Of a stretch of 8,569 nt of DNA, positions 1 to 5,820 are shown one piece after another. The position numbers were made by a program, and so were the translations under genes. Numbering within the stretch: position 1 is the stretch's first letter; every line of letters starts with the position of its first letter. The notes below the pieces were generated by a model. The model saw only the letters and a program-made list of their open reading frames with translations, ran no database searches and was not told the DNA's origin. The stretch comes from JAEWSN01 sp038249175 (GTDB lineage: Bacteria > Bacillota > Clostridia > DSM-8532): NCBI GenBank assembly GCA_038249175.1, contig JBBRWP010000139.1, positions 1 to 8,569 on the forward strand, given 5' to 3'.

Positions 1-56
1 CCTCATCAAGTTCGCACAAAACCTGCTGAAAATGCTGTGCGTTTTCAGATTTATAA
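1..56 (-). repeat. Dispersed intergenic repeat, copy 1
   Basis: This copy matches the sequence at 8411-8466 over about 50 bases with one gap; it begins CCTCATC, then has CACAAAAC and an AAAATGCTG...CAGATTT core. The core is an imperfect inverted repeat (29-37 and 46-52) with an 8-nt spacer. The same bases can also fold as a tighter hairpin, CTGAAAATGC (27-36) with GCGTTTTCAG (39-48), which pairs across ten positions including one G-T wobble. The copy lies after hisZ and would precede any minus-strand gene beyond the left edge. Its function is unknown; it could be a regulatory site, a REP-like element or a sequence remnant. Confidence 0.55.
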
Positions 57-79
57 ACATTCCTTTCGCTTCGCTCAGG

Positions 80-116
80 CACAAAAAGTGATGAAATTTT
101 GCCATTTTCAGATTTC
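80..116 (-). repeat. Diverged repeat copy overlapping the hisZ stop codon
   Basis: The stretch shares CACAAAA at one end and the 11-base block TTTTCAGATTT (105-115) with copy 1 (same block at 42-52), with an intervening TGAAA and a 2-base length difference. The hisZ stop codon (108-110) falls inside the shared block. I infer a tandem, diverged copy of the same element; the middle part is poorly conserved, so chance similarity of AT-rich sequence is not excluded. Confidence 0.35.
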
Positions 117-119
117 ATC
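83..119 (-). terminator. Possible weak terminator at the end of hisZ
   Basis: GATGAAAT (90-97) and ATTTCATC (112-119) are perfect 8-bp inverted arms around a 14-nt loop that contains the hisZ stop codon. In the hisZ direction the stem is followed by AC and five T residues. The stem is AT-rich and only a short T run follows, so termination would be inefficient, and read-through into downstream his genes is plausible. Confidence 0.3.
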
Positions 120-1340
120 TCCAACAATGGTTTCGGTCACCGTGCCGTCCGTTTTAACAAGAGAAACCTGTGCATAGCCTCTGCGTTTGGCGTAGGTCAC
201 TCTTCTGTCCACACCCATCGCATCACATTCGCCAAGAATGTCCATTTCAGCCATCCTGCCTTCACACCTCAGGGATTCACAGAAGATCATTGCCAAACGT
301 CTTGACCCGCTTTCATAGCAAACCAGAACCCCTTCCGCAGACATCTGCGACTTCAAATGCTGGCGCTCCATCGCCATCAGCAAGAGGTTGATGCCCATAG
401 AAAAACCAGTGGCCGGGCAATCCAGCCCAAAACGGCTAACCAGGTTGTCGTAGCGACCGCCACTGAGAATGGGAAAGCCAACGCCGTAGGTATAGCCACG
501 AAAGACAATACCGGTATAATAGTTCAGGCTCTGCACCATGCCAAGGTCTACAGAAACATAGGACGAAACACCACGGTCTTCCAGAATTTCCAACACTGAT
601 TTCAATGATTTCAATGCATCTGCCGCCCGTTGGCCGATTTCCATGCCTTCGAGTCTTTGAATAATTTCTTTGGAACCAAAAAGTTTCGGCAAGTCCAACA
701 GCAGTGCCTTCAAGGAAAGTGGCATTTCGTGTGCAGCCACAAGTTCTTCAACCGCCACAAAATCCTTCCGATCAATCAAAAGCCGCATTTCTTCAATTTC
801 ATCCGTTGTTAGACCAGATTCTTCCATAATACCACGGAAAAACTCTACCTGACCAACATCAATCTGAAAATCTTTCAGACCACTTGCCAGAACCGCCTGA
901 ACCGCTGTAAAAATAACTTCGGCATCAGCTTCCGGCGTATTCGTTCCCAATATTTCAATACCGGCCTGTGTAAATTCATTCTGCCTGCCGCCACCAATCT
1001 CATCTGCAGAAAAGGTGTTGCCAATATAGAAACACTTCACCGGCCATACCGGGTCTTTCAGCTGTGTCGCAGCCACACGCGCCACAGGAATGGTCATATC
1101 CGGCTTCAACACCATCAAGCGCCCTTGTGCATCGGAAAACTTATACATTTGCTCCTGGCGTAAAAGTGCGTTATCCCCACCAAAAACATCATAGAATTCC
1201 AAAGTCGGTGTTTCAATTTCTCTGTATCCAGATAGTGCGAAAAGAGATCTAACATCCGCTTCTATAGTTCTTTTTCTAGCGCAGGCGTCGAACAAAATAT
1301 CCGAAACGCCATCCGGCGTGTAAATATGCCATTTTTTCAT
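108..1340 (-). CDS. hisZ: ATP phosphoribosyltransferase regulatory subunit HisZ
   Basis: The product (410 residues) is a histidyl-tRNA synthetase paralogue that does not charge tRNA. In the known family it assembles with the short-form HisG to make the active, histidine-inhibited ATP phosphoribosyltransferase, the first step of histidine biosynthesis in the cytoplasm. Visible class II synthetase-like landmarks are PTLEFYDVF (45-53), LKPDMTIPVAR (78-88), NEFTQAGIEI (121-130), LNYYTGIVFRGY (272-283) and SGGRYDNL (293-300). The motif 3 equivalent GFSMGINLLL (312-321) lacks the Glu-Arg pair of true HisS, and LKPDMT replaces the HisS LRPE-T signature, which favours HisZ over HisS. A C-terminal domain of roughly 80 residues follows, as in long HisZ forms. 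The start is supported by GTGGGGGA just upstream of ATG. hisG would be expected beyond the left edge but cannot be seen. The stop codon lies in a repeat-like inverted repeat. Confidence 0.93.
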   Translation of the reverse strand: MKKWHIYTPDGVSDILFDACARKRTIEADVRSLFALSGYREIETPTLEFYDVFGGDNALLRQEQMYKFSDAQGRLMVLKPDMTIPVARVAATQLKDPVWPVKCFYIGNTFSADEIGGGRQNEFTQAGIEILGTNTPEADAEVIFTAVQAVLASGLKDFQIDVGQVEFFRGIMEESGLTTDEIEEMRLLIDRKDFVAVEELVAAHEMPLSLKALLLDLPKLFGSKEIIQRLEGMEIGQRAADALKSLKSVLEILEDRGVSSYVSVDLGMVQSLNYYTGIVFRGYTYGVGFPILSGGRYDNLVSRFGLDCPATGFSMGINLLLMAMERQHLKSQMSAEGVLVCYESGSRRLAMIFCESLRCEGRMAEMDILGECDAMGVDRRVTYAKRRGYAQVSLVKTDGTVTETIVGDEI

Positions 1341-1465
1341 TTGAATCCCCCACTTATCTGTTGGCTGTCAGCTTTCTTTTTTTACTATTGAGTGAATCGC
1401 TTCTTTGGGAACCAAAAATATTATGTTACTTCACCTCGTTAAAGTGATGAACCAATGATGTGGAT

Positions 1466-1494
1466 AGTATAACGTGAAGAACGAACACTGTCAA
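1466..1494 (-). promoter_or_regulatory. Sigma-A promoter of hisZ
   Basis: Read on the minus strand, TTGACA (1494-1489) is a perfect -35 box, followed by a 17-base spacer and TATACT (1471-1466), a 5/6 match to the -10 consensus. Transcription would start near 1459, giving a leader of about 119 bases before the hisZ ATG. That leader has no T-box signature (no AGGGTGG-ACC block) and no obvious His-rich leader peptide. Confidence 0.8.
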
Positions 1495-1496
1495 GC

Positions 1497-1515
1497 ATGA
1501 TCCTTAACCGATCAT
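1497..1515. promoter_or_regulatory. Palindrome beside the hisZ -35 box
   Basis: ATGATC (1497-1502) and GATCAT (1510-1515) are perfect inverted arms separated by 7 bases, starting two bases upstream of the hisZ -35 box. The position suits an activator or repressor site, but no protein is implied by sequence alone and a 6-bp palindrome can arise by chance. Confidence 0.3.
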
Positions 1516-1545
1516 TTCCTGAATTCGTCAAGCAGATTAGGTTTT

Positions 1546-1699
1546 ATGTTTTATCAACTGTCCAAGCCGCCAAAGCAGGTAAAGCGAAATGGTAGAAAAG
1601 ATTGGATTTCCTTATGTATTCAACTTCGACCGCGATTTACTTCTTCCGGACACTTGTCATTTGCCTGGTGGTGCCTGGCACCGGCAGTCTTCGATTGCG
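1546..1699. other. Gap between hisZ promoter and toxin gene, no credible gene
   Basis: Apart from the REP-like palindrome near 1651-1683, this stretch shows nothing convincing. A 41-codon open frame on the plus strand begins at 1589 with a poorly spaced AGG and runs through the REP-like block into the antisense of the toxin end. Its C-terminal half is simply the translation of that repeat, so I do not call it a gene. Confidence 0.4.
1651..1683. repeat. REP-like GGTGCCTGGCACC palindrome
   Basis: The 13-base perfect palindrome GGTGCCTGGCACC (1670-1682) is preceded by CACTTGTC (1651-1658) and TTGCCTGGTG (1661-1670), which gives a partial direct repeat of TGCCTGG. From general knowledge, GGTGCCTGGCACC near GACACTTGTC is a recurrent short intergenic repeat in Clostridia and related Firmicutes, often associated with IS200-like (Y1) transposases. 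No transposase is present here. It lies just past the toxin stop and could act as a weak terminator for that operon. Confidence 0.45.
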
Positions 1700-1969
1700 T
1701 TATTCGTAATGTGACCCCATCGCTACTACTTTAACGGTTCTTTCTTCTTTATACACAATATACATAAATCTGTGTTGTACACTAATTCTTCTGGAATAAA
1801 CGCCTTTCAAATCTCCTATAAGTTTTTCGTAGGGTGGATATGGCGCAAATGGGTCTTCTTGAATCACCTTCACCAATTGCTTGATCTTTGATTCAAACCC
1901 TGCCTTATATGCAATTTTCTTTTCCTTTAGTGCATCCTTAGAATAAACTATTTTCCAAAAATCACTCAT
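1700..1969 (-). CDS. yoeB: YoeB/Txe-family mRNA interferase toxin
   Basis: This 89-residue protein has the RelE/YoeB fold signature. YoeB toxins bind the ribosomal A site and cut mRNA in a translation-dependent way, inhibiting growth when the antitoxin is lost. By alignment to E. coli YoeB by eye, the catalytic residues appear retained: Glu48 (in YEKLIGDLKG), Arg67 (in RRISVQHR) and the C-terminal His87-Tyr88 (in GSHYE). The protein carries one extra residue after the usual His-Tyr end. The start codon overlaps the antitoxin stop (ATGAGTGA, 8 bases shared), and AGAGGA within the antitoxin end provides the ribosome binding site, typical of coupled antitoxin-toxin translation. The gene is visibly AT-richer than hisZ and the glycosidase genes, consistent with acquisition as a cassette. 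Nothing suggests inactivation. Confidence 0.9.
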   Translation of the reverse strand: MSDFWKIVYSKDALKEKKIAYKAGFESKIKQLVKVIQEDPFAPYPPYEKLIGDLKGVYSRRISVQHRFMYIVYKEERTVKVVAMGSHYE

Positions 1970-2213
1970 AAGGATCCTCTATGTCTTCAACGCAATCTTC
2001 TAATCCTTTGTGCAATTCTTTAATAAGTCTATCTCTCATTCCAGGAATACTGGATATATAAAGCGTTTCTTGCAATGCGGAATAGTCTTCCTCTGACATA
2101 ATCACTGCATTTCCACTCTTGCCCGTTATTGTGGCAGGAATATGAGTTGCAATTACATCTTCCAGCACTTTGTATAAATTGTTTCTTAGCGTAGTAGCAT
2201 TTAATATGGTCAT
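1962..2213 (-). CDS. yefM: YefM/Phd-family antitoxin
   Basis: This 83-residue protein is the antitoxin of the following YoeB gene. The N-terminal half (about 1-55) has the Phd/YefM DNA-binding dimer pattern: the N-terminal strand, LRNNLYKVLEDV, PATITGKSGNAVIMSEEDYSAL and a following LQETLYI segment close to the YefM SLEETAYL pattern. The acidic tail (about 58-83, ending VEDIEDPYE) is the part that in this family wraps and neutralises the toxin. It is the first gene of the operon, with a strong GGGAGGG ribosome binding site before ATG. The family represses its own promoter together with the toxin; a palindrome sits in the promoter spacer at 2269-2286. Confidence 0.9.
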   Translation of the reverse strand: MTILNATTLRNNLYKVLEDVIATHIPATITGKSGNAVIMSEEDYSALQETLYISSIPGMRDRLIKELHKGLEDCVEDIEDPYE

Positions 2214-2259
2214 TTAAATCCCTCCCTCTACTGCTTAAAACGTGGCTGTTCTTATACCA

Positions 2260-2288
2260 ATTATACCGTACGCATTAGCGTGCGTAAA
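2260..2288 (-). promoter_or_regulatory. Promoter and operator of the yefM-yoeB operon
   Basis: On the minus strand TTTACG (2288-2283, a 4/6 match to -35) is followed by a 17-base spacer and a perfect TATAAT (2265-2260). Perfect inverted arms TACGCA (2269-2274) and TGCGTA (2281-2286), 6 bases apart, occupy the spacer and clip the -35 box, which suits autorepression by YefM or the YefM-YoeB complex. A direct repeat TTATACC (2252-2258 and 2261-2267) overlaps the -10 box. Confidence 0.65.
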
Positions 2289-2370
2289 GCTTTTTTCTAA
2301 AGTTTATTTAACCCCTTGCTTCGTCCCACAAATACAGGCAAAACGGTCTGACTTTCATCACCACTTATTT
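2289..2370. other. Gap between toxin-antitoxin promoter and coding remnant
   Basis: No gene is supported here. On the minus strand one frame reads SDRFACICGTKQGVK before a stop (within about 2310-2360), with a Cys-x-Cys-Gly pattern. This could be a further scrap of lost coding sequence, but it is too short to assign. Confidence 0.2.
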
Positions 2371-2579
2371 TTATTGGTGTTCGTCGTAAATTGAGGCATC
2401 TTGCAAAACCCAGTACGGCTCACTTTCATTCCCATCGACAGCCAGCTTGTACATATCCGGGCACTCAAAGCCAAATGAAACATTACCCCTCTTATTCACC
2501 CATCTAATTTTTCCATCTGTATCAGATTCAAAATAGGAACTGCGTATTTATGCCTCTTTGACCCTTCAATACCTTCATA
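2371..2579 (-). pseudogene. Decayed coding remnant, possibly GH32 fructosidase
   Basis: The minus strand from 2547 to 2371 gives 58 residues ending in TAA, including RWVNKRGNVSFG, FECPDMYKLAVDGN and YWVLQDAS. The F-ECPD-(x)n-L-VDGN-(x)n-WVL pattern resembles GH32 levanases and fructosidases, in which the Glu of ECP is the acid/base. There is no in-frame start. The neighbouring frame (2579-2535) reads YEGIEGSKRHKYAVP and then joins the first frame by a one-base shift, suggesting that a deletion broke one gene. A full GH32 protein is about 450-500 residues, so most of it is gone. The coding nature is moderately supported; the GH32 label is an inference from one motif and could be wrong, for example a small unrelated protein. 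Confidence 0.45.
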
Positions 2580-2633
2580 TTATACCCCCACAAGAAAAAA
2601 TGAAAATCCAATGATATCCGACTGATAAAAGCA

Positions 2634-2639
2634 TATAAT
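2634..2639 (+). promoter_or_regulatory. Candidate -10 box upstream of the rhamnosidase gene
   Basis: A perfect TATAAT lies about 160 bases before the rhamnosidase start. No hexamer close to TTGACA lies 16-18 bases upstream (the region reads AATGATAT), so if this is a promoter it would need an activator. It immediately precedes the direct repeats at 2650-2695. Confidence 0.3.
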
Positions 2640-2649
2640 GATTTCATCA

Positions 2650-2695
2650 CCTGATTTTGACTTGCATCTCTTTACCCTGATTTCAGCTTGCATCT
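2650..2695 (+). repeat. Direct repeat pair upstream of the rhamnosidase gene
   Basis: CCTGATTTTGACTTGCATCT (2650-2669) and CCTGATTTCAGCTTGCATCT (2676-2695) agree at 17 of 20 positions with a 26-base period. The pair lies downstream of the candidate -10 box and about 105 bases before the gene start. Direct repeats of this sort are used by AraC-family sugar regulators, but no regulator gene is in the window, so a role as operator is inferred only from position. Confidence 0.45.
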
Positions 2696-2799
2696 ATATG
2701 AGTTGGCATCCAACAAAAAACAATTCGACCATGAACAGTCGGCAACAGTCCGCAAAACAGCGGCTTCCGGCTCAGCCGTATCCGGTACAGGAGGTATCT

Positions 2800-5415
2800 A
2801 TGCTATCACTTTACGATTTAACTTGTGAACACGAAGAATCCCCATTGGGACTTGCACTCAAAACACCACGCTTTTCATGGAAACTGCGTTCAGACACAGC
2901 AAACACGCTGCAAGCGGCCTACAGACTGCAGATTTTTTGTGAGAAAAACCTACCCGAAACAGGAAATGATGCAGCAGATTCTACAGATAAAACGGTTCTG
3001 TGGGACAGTGGTCTCATCTCATCCGATGCCTCTGTCCTTGTAAAGTGTGGTTTACCAGTACTTGAACCTGAAACACAATACACATGGCAGGTTAACGTAA
3101 ACGACAATCAAGACCGTACTGCCGTTGGCATGGGTTCTTTTGAAACCGGCTTGGGCAATTGGGAAAGTCCTATTGGAAAATGGATTACAGGAGATGCCGC
3201 CGGTGTACCGACAGCAGACCTGGCCTCGCCGCTGCTTCGGAAATCATTTACTATTGAAAAGACCGTAACCCGTGCACGACTCTACGTGACCGCTCAGGGT
3301 GTTTACGAAGTATCTCTGAACGGCAAACGGGTTGGAGAAGATTACATGACCCCCGGATGGACATCCTACCTAAATCGTATCCAATACCAAACTTTTGACA
3401 TCACAGCAAGTCTTTTAGCTGGTGAAAATGCCATGGGTGCCAGCTTTGGCAATGGATGGTTTACCAGTACCCTTGGCTGGCAGGACAATCGTGAAATTTA
3501 TGGAAAAGAGCGTGCCATACTGGCCGAACTCCACCTCAGCTATGCCGACGGCAGTACAGAAGTGATTGCTACTGACGAAAGCTGGAAAAGCCATGACGGC
3601 CCTACGCTTTGCTCTGAAATATACCACGGTGAAACCTATGATGCGCGCCTGGAGGTTTGCGGCTGGGACAAAGCCGGCTTGGCCGATGCAGACTGGCAGC
3701 CGGTGCGCACGGTTCAACCTGTTGTCACTAAGCTGATACCGCAAGAGGGTGAATCCGTGCGCATCCATGAAATGTTGAAACCTGTGGAAGTCATTACCAC
3801 GCCTGACGGCGACACCGTGCTGGATTTTGGCCAGAATATCACTGGCTTTGTCCGTTTCACCGTAGACGGACCCGAAGGGGCTACCCTTACGCTGGAACAC
3901 GCCGAAGTCTTTGATAAAGACGGGAACTTTTATCTGGGTAACATGCGCTCTGCAAAAAACCTTATCCACTATACGCTCAAAGGAAAAGGTCCTGAAACAT
4001 GGAATCCGAAATTCACCTTCCAGGGCTTCCGTTTGGTACGCATCAAAACAGAAAACCTGACCTGGGCAGCGGAACAGTTTACCGCCTGTGTCTTACACTC
4101 TGAAATGCGTACCAGCGCATCCTTTACCTGTGCCAGACCTTTGGTGAACCAGCTTTACAAAAATATCATCTGGGGACAAAAAGGAAACTTTCTGGACGTG
4201 CCGACCGATTGCCCGCAGCGTGATGAGCGTTTGGGCTGGACGGGAGACGCGCAGGCCTTTGTACGTACGGCCTGCACCAATATGGATGCCGCCAGATTCT
4301 TCACCAAATGGCTGCACGATCTATCAGCCGATCAGCTGCCGGACGGTGGTGTTCCCTTTGTTATCCCCGATGTTTTTGCCGGAAAACCCGATCAAGCGCA
4401 TTCATCTGCGGCCTGGGGCGATGCCGCCACCATCTGTCCGTGGACGGTCTATCGCTGCTACAATGAAAAAGAATTACTGGAAGAACAGTTCCCTTCCATG
4501 AAAAAATGGGTGGATTGGATTACAGCACAGGGTGGCGATGGTCTATGGAATATCGGTTTCCATTTTGGCGACTGGCTGGGTCTGGATGCAAAACCAGACT
4601 CCTACATTGGTGCCACCCCCACAGACCTTATTGCCACAGCTTTTTATGCATACTCCACACAGCTTTTGCTGCAAGCCGCCGCCGTACTCGGATACCGCGA
4701 GGAAATAGCCGCTTATGAACCCTTGCACCAAAAAATAGTCGATCGCTTCCGGGCAGAGTTTGTGACACCCAACGGCCGCCTGGCTGCACCAACACAAACA
4801 GGCCACGTTTTGGCCCTGCACTTTGATCTGCTGAAAGAAGCAGATCGGCCCCGGGCGATCAAAGATCTGGCCAAACTGGTCGAAGACAACGATACTTCCC
4901 TCACCACTGGTTTTGTGGGTACGCCTTACCTCTGCCATGTTTTAACACGTTTTGGTCGACATGACCTCGCGGGAAAACTGCTGCTACGCGAAAAATATCC
5001 CTCATGGCTCTATCCGGTGACCAAAGGCGCCACCACCATATGGGAACACTGGGATGGTATTAAAGAAGATGGTTCATTCTGGAGTGCAGACATGAACTCC
5101 TTTAACCACTATGCCTATGGTGCTATTGGCGACTGGTTGTTCCAGGTGGTTGCCGGTATTGATATGGATGCTGCGGTTCCTGCCTACAAGAAAATTATTG
5201 TTCGCCCGCAGCCTTTTGACGGCATGCCCCACGCAGAAGCCAGCCTGGAAACGCCTTATGGCACTGTCCGGTCTTCCTGGACAGTGACGGATGATGCGTT
5301 TAAATTGAGCCTGGACATACCGGCAAATACCACAGCAACAGTCTTTTTGCCTGGTAAGGCGGATCATGAAGCAATTGAAATTGGATCAGGTAATGGACAA
5401 AGTTTTACGGTATAA
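2800..5415 (+). CDS. GH78 alpha-L-rhamnosidase, cytoplasmic
   Basis: This 871-residue enzyme should hydrolyse terminal alpha-L-rhamnose from plant glycosides or rhamnogalacturonan-type oligosaccharides, with inversion. The start at 2800 is preceded by AGGAGG (2789-2794) and gives the family-typical opening (YDLTCEHEESPLGLALKTPRFSWKL); a longer frame from 2638 has no family similarity or ribosome binding site. Domains by eye are an N-terminal fn3-like region (5-115), a rhamnosidase N-terminal beta domain (about 145-320), a concanavalin-like beta domain (about 325-430), the (alpha/alpha)6 catalytic barrel (about 435-790) and a C-terminal beta domain (about 795-865). Catalytic landmarks are DCPQRDERLGWTGD (470-483), with Glu476 the likely general acid, and TTIWEHWDG (745-753), with Glu749 the likely general base, both known GH78 hallmarks. 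No signal peptide or membrane segment is seen, so the substrate must be imported. It appears monocistronic, closed by the terminator at 5427-5478. No frameshift or missing key residue is seen. Confidence 0.93.
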   Translation: MLSLYDLTCEHEESPLGLALKTPRFSWKLRSDTANTLQAAYRLQIFCEKNLPETGNDAADSTDKTVLWDSGLISSDASVLVKCGLPVLEPETQYTWQVNVNDNQDRTAVGMGSFETGLGNWESPIGKWITGDAAGVPTADLASPLLRKSFTIEKTVTRARLYVTAQGVYEVSLNGKRVGEDYMTPGWTSYLNRIQYQTFDITASLLAGENAMGASFGNGWFTSTLGWQDNREIYGKERAILAELHLSYADGSTEVIATDESWKSHDGPTLCSEIYHGETYDARLEVCGWDKAGLADADWQPVRTVQPVVTKLIPQEGESVRIHEMLKPVEVITTPDGDTVLDFGQNITGFVRFTVDGPEGATLTLEHAEVFDKDGNFYLGNMRSAKNLIHYTLKGKGPETWNPKFTFQGFRLVRIKTENLTWAAEQFTACVLHSEMRTSASFTCARPLVNQLYKNIIWGQKGNFLDVPTDCPQRDERLGWTGDAQAFVRTACTNMDAARFFTKWLHDLSADQLPDGGVPFVIPDVFAGKPDQAHSSAAWGDAATICPWTVYRCYNEKELLEEQFPSMKKWVDWITAQGGDGLWNIGFHFGDWLGLDAKPDSYIGATPTDLIATAFYAYSTQLLLQAAAVLGYREEIAAYEPLHQKIVDRFRAEFVTPNGRLAAPTQTGHVLALHFDLLKEADRPRAIKDLAKLVEDNDTSLTTGFVGTPYLCHVLTRFGRHDLAGKLLLREKYPSWLYPVTKGATTIWEHWDGIKEDGSFWSADMNSFNHYAYGAIGDWLFQVVAGIDMDAAVPAYKKIIVRPQPFDGMPHAEASLETPYGTVRSSWTVTDDAFKLSLDIPANTTATVFLPGKADHEAIEIGSGNGQSFTV

Positions 5416-5426
5416 ATAGTTGCCAG

Positions 5427-5478
5427 AGAAAAATGCCAGTGAGGGTTCAGATTTCTAGAGCTTCACTGGCATTTTTCT
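5427..5478. terminator. Bidirectional terminator shared by convergent genes
   Basis: AGAAAAATGCCAGTGA (5427-5442) and TCACTGGCATTTTTCT (5463-5478) are perfect 16-bp inverted arms around a 20-base loop. Both directions give a GC core followed by TTTTT, so it works as an intrinsic terminator for the rhamnosidase gene on the plus strand and for the small iron-sulfur gene on the minus strand. The right arm encodes the last residues of the iron-sulfur protein and its stop codon lies in the loop. Confidence 0.85.
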
Positions 5479-5689
5479 GCTCTTCTTCCCATTCTTTCAG
5501 CAACTCTAAAATTTTCGGTGTACAGCGCCTGCCATTGCAGGGACCAGATCCTGCACCGGTTGCTGCACGCACTTTCACCAGTGTGCCAGCCCCACTTCGA
5601 ATAGCCTTTTTAATGGTGGATCGCGGTATGGCCTTGCAAATACAGACTTTGGTCAGTTTATCCATAATTTGCGGGTTTATTTCGCTCAT
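5447..5689 (-). CDS. Small BFD-type [2Fe-2S]-binding protein
   Basis: This 80-residue protein is a stand-alone bacterioferritin-associated-ferredoxin-like (Fer2_BFD) domain. The four expected cluster ligands are visible: Cys16 and Cys18 (VCICKAIPRSTIKKAI) and Cys51 and Cys56 (GPCNGRRCTPKI), the CxC...Cx4C arrangement seen in the BFD domains of GlpA-like dehydrogenases and related oxidoreductases. A charged tail (about 65-80) follows. The start at 5689 is chosen because AGAGGAG precedes this ATG at good spacing; a frame extending to 5755 lacks such a site and its extra codons are repeat sequence. The protein is too small to be an enzyme and is likely an electron-transfer or cluster-carrying subunit for an unknown partner. 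No redox partner, bacterioferritin or iron gene is nearby, so its role cannot be stated. It may be transcribed alone or by read-through from pulA, since no clear terminator separates them. Confidence 0.82.
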   Translation of the reverse strand: MSEINPQIMDKLTKVCICKAIPRSTIKKAIRSGAGTLVKVRAATGAGSGPCNGRRCTPKILELLKEWEEEQKNASEALEI

Positions 5690-5718
5690 GTTTTTTTCTC
5701 CTCTCGTTTCATGCAGGC

Positions 5719-5758
5719 TTAGGAAATCACTGAAAATACTGCACATCGTCAGCATTTT
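5719..5758 (-). repeat. Dispersed intergenic repeat, copy 3
   Basis: The core AAAATACTG (5733-5741), 8-nt spacer and CAGCATTTT (5750-5758) form inverted arms with one mismatch. It matches the cores at 29-52 and 8440-8466 in layout and spacer length. The copy sits 43 bases upstream of the iron-sulfur protein start on the minus strand. The flank toward the gene is only weakly similar to the other copies. Confidence 0.5.
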
Positions 5759-5820
5759 ACTATTCTTTTGTCTTGGACATTTTCATGATTCATATTTCAT
5801 AGGCGTATCGACTTATTGCA

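Noticed and set aside
58..60. ATG on the minus strand at 60-58 opening to the left window edge
   Set aside because: The 20 codons in view are repeat-copy sequence and GGA directly abuts the ATG, so it is more likely leader than the start of the next his gene; the window ends before this can be decided.
1341..1500. T-box riboswitch ahead of hisZ
   Set aside because: A TGGTTCCC string is present, but there is no AGGGTGG-ACC T-box block, no specifier-loop layout and no terminator; the leader is too short at about 119 bases.
1589..1714. 41-codon plus-strand open frame ending after the REP-like palindrome
   Set aside because: The latter half is the translation of the palindromic repeat and of the antisense of the toxin end; the ribosome binding site is weak.
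2638..2799. N-terminal extension of the rhamnosidase by 54 codons
   Set aside because: The frame is open but has no ribosome binding site at 2638, contains the direct repeats, and the AGGAGG-preceded ATG at 2800 begins the family-typical sequence.
3415..3969. 184-codon minus-strand open frame inside the rhamnosidase gene
   Set aside because: It is wholly antisense to a gene with strong family motifs and shows no recognisable domain.
5690..5755. Earlier start for the iron-sulfur protein, adding 22 residues
   Set aside because: The added codons are repeat-copy sequence, no ribosome binding site precedes them, and the ATG at 5689 has AGAGGAG.
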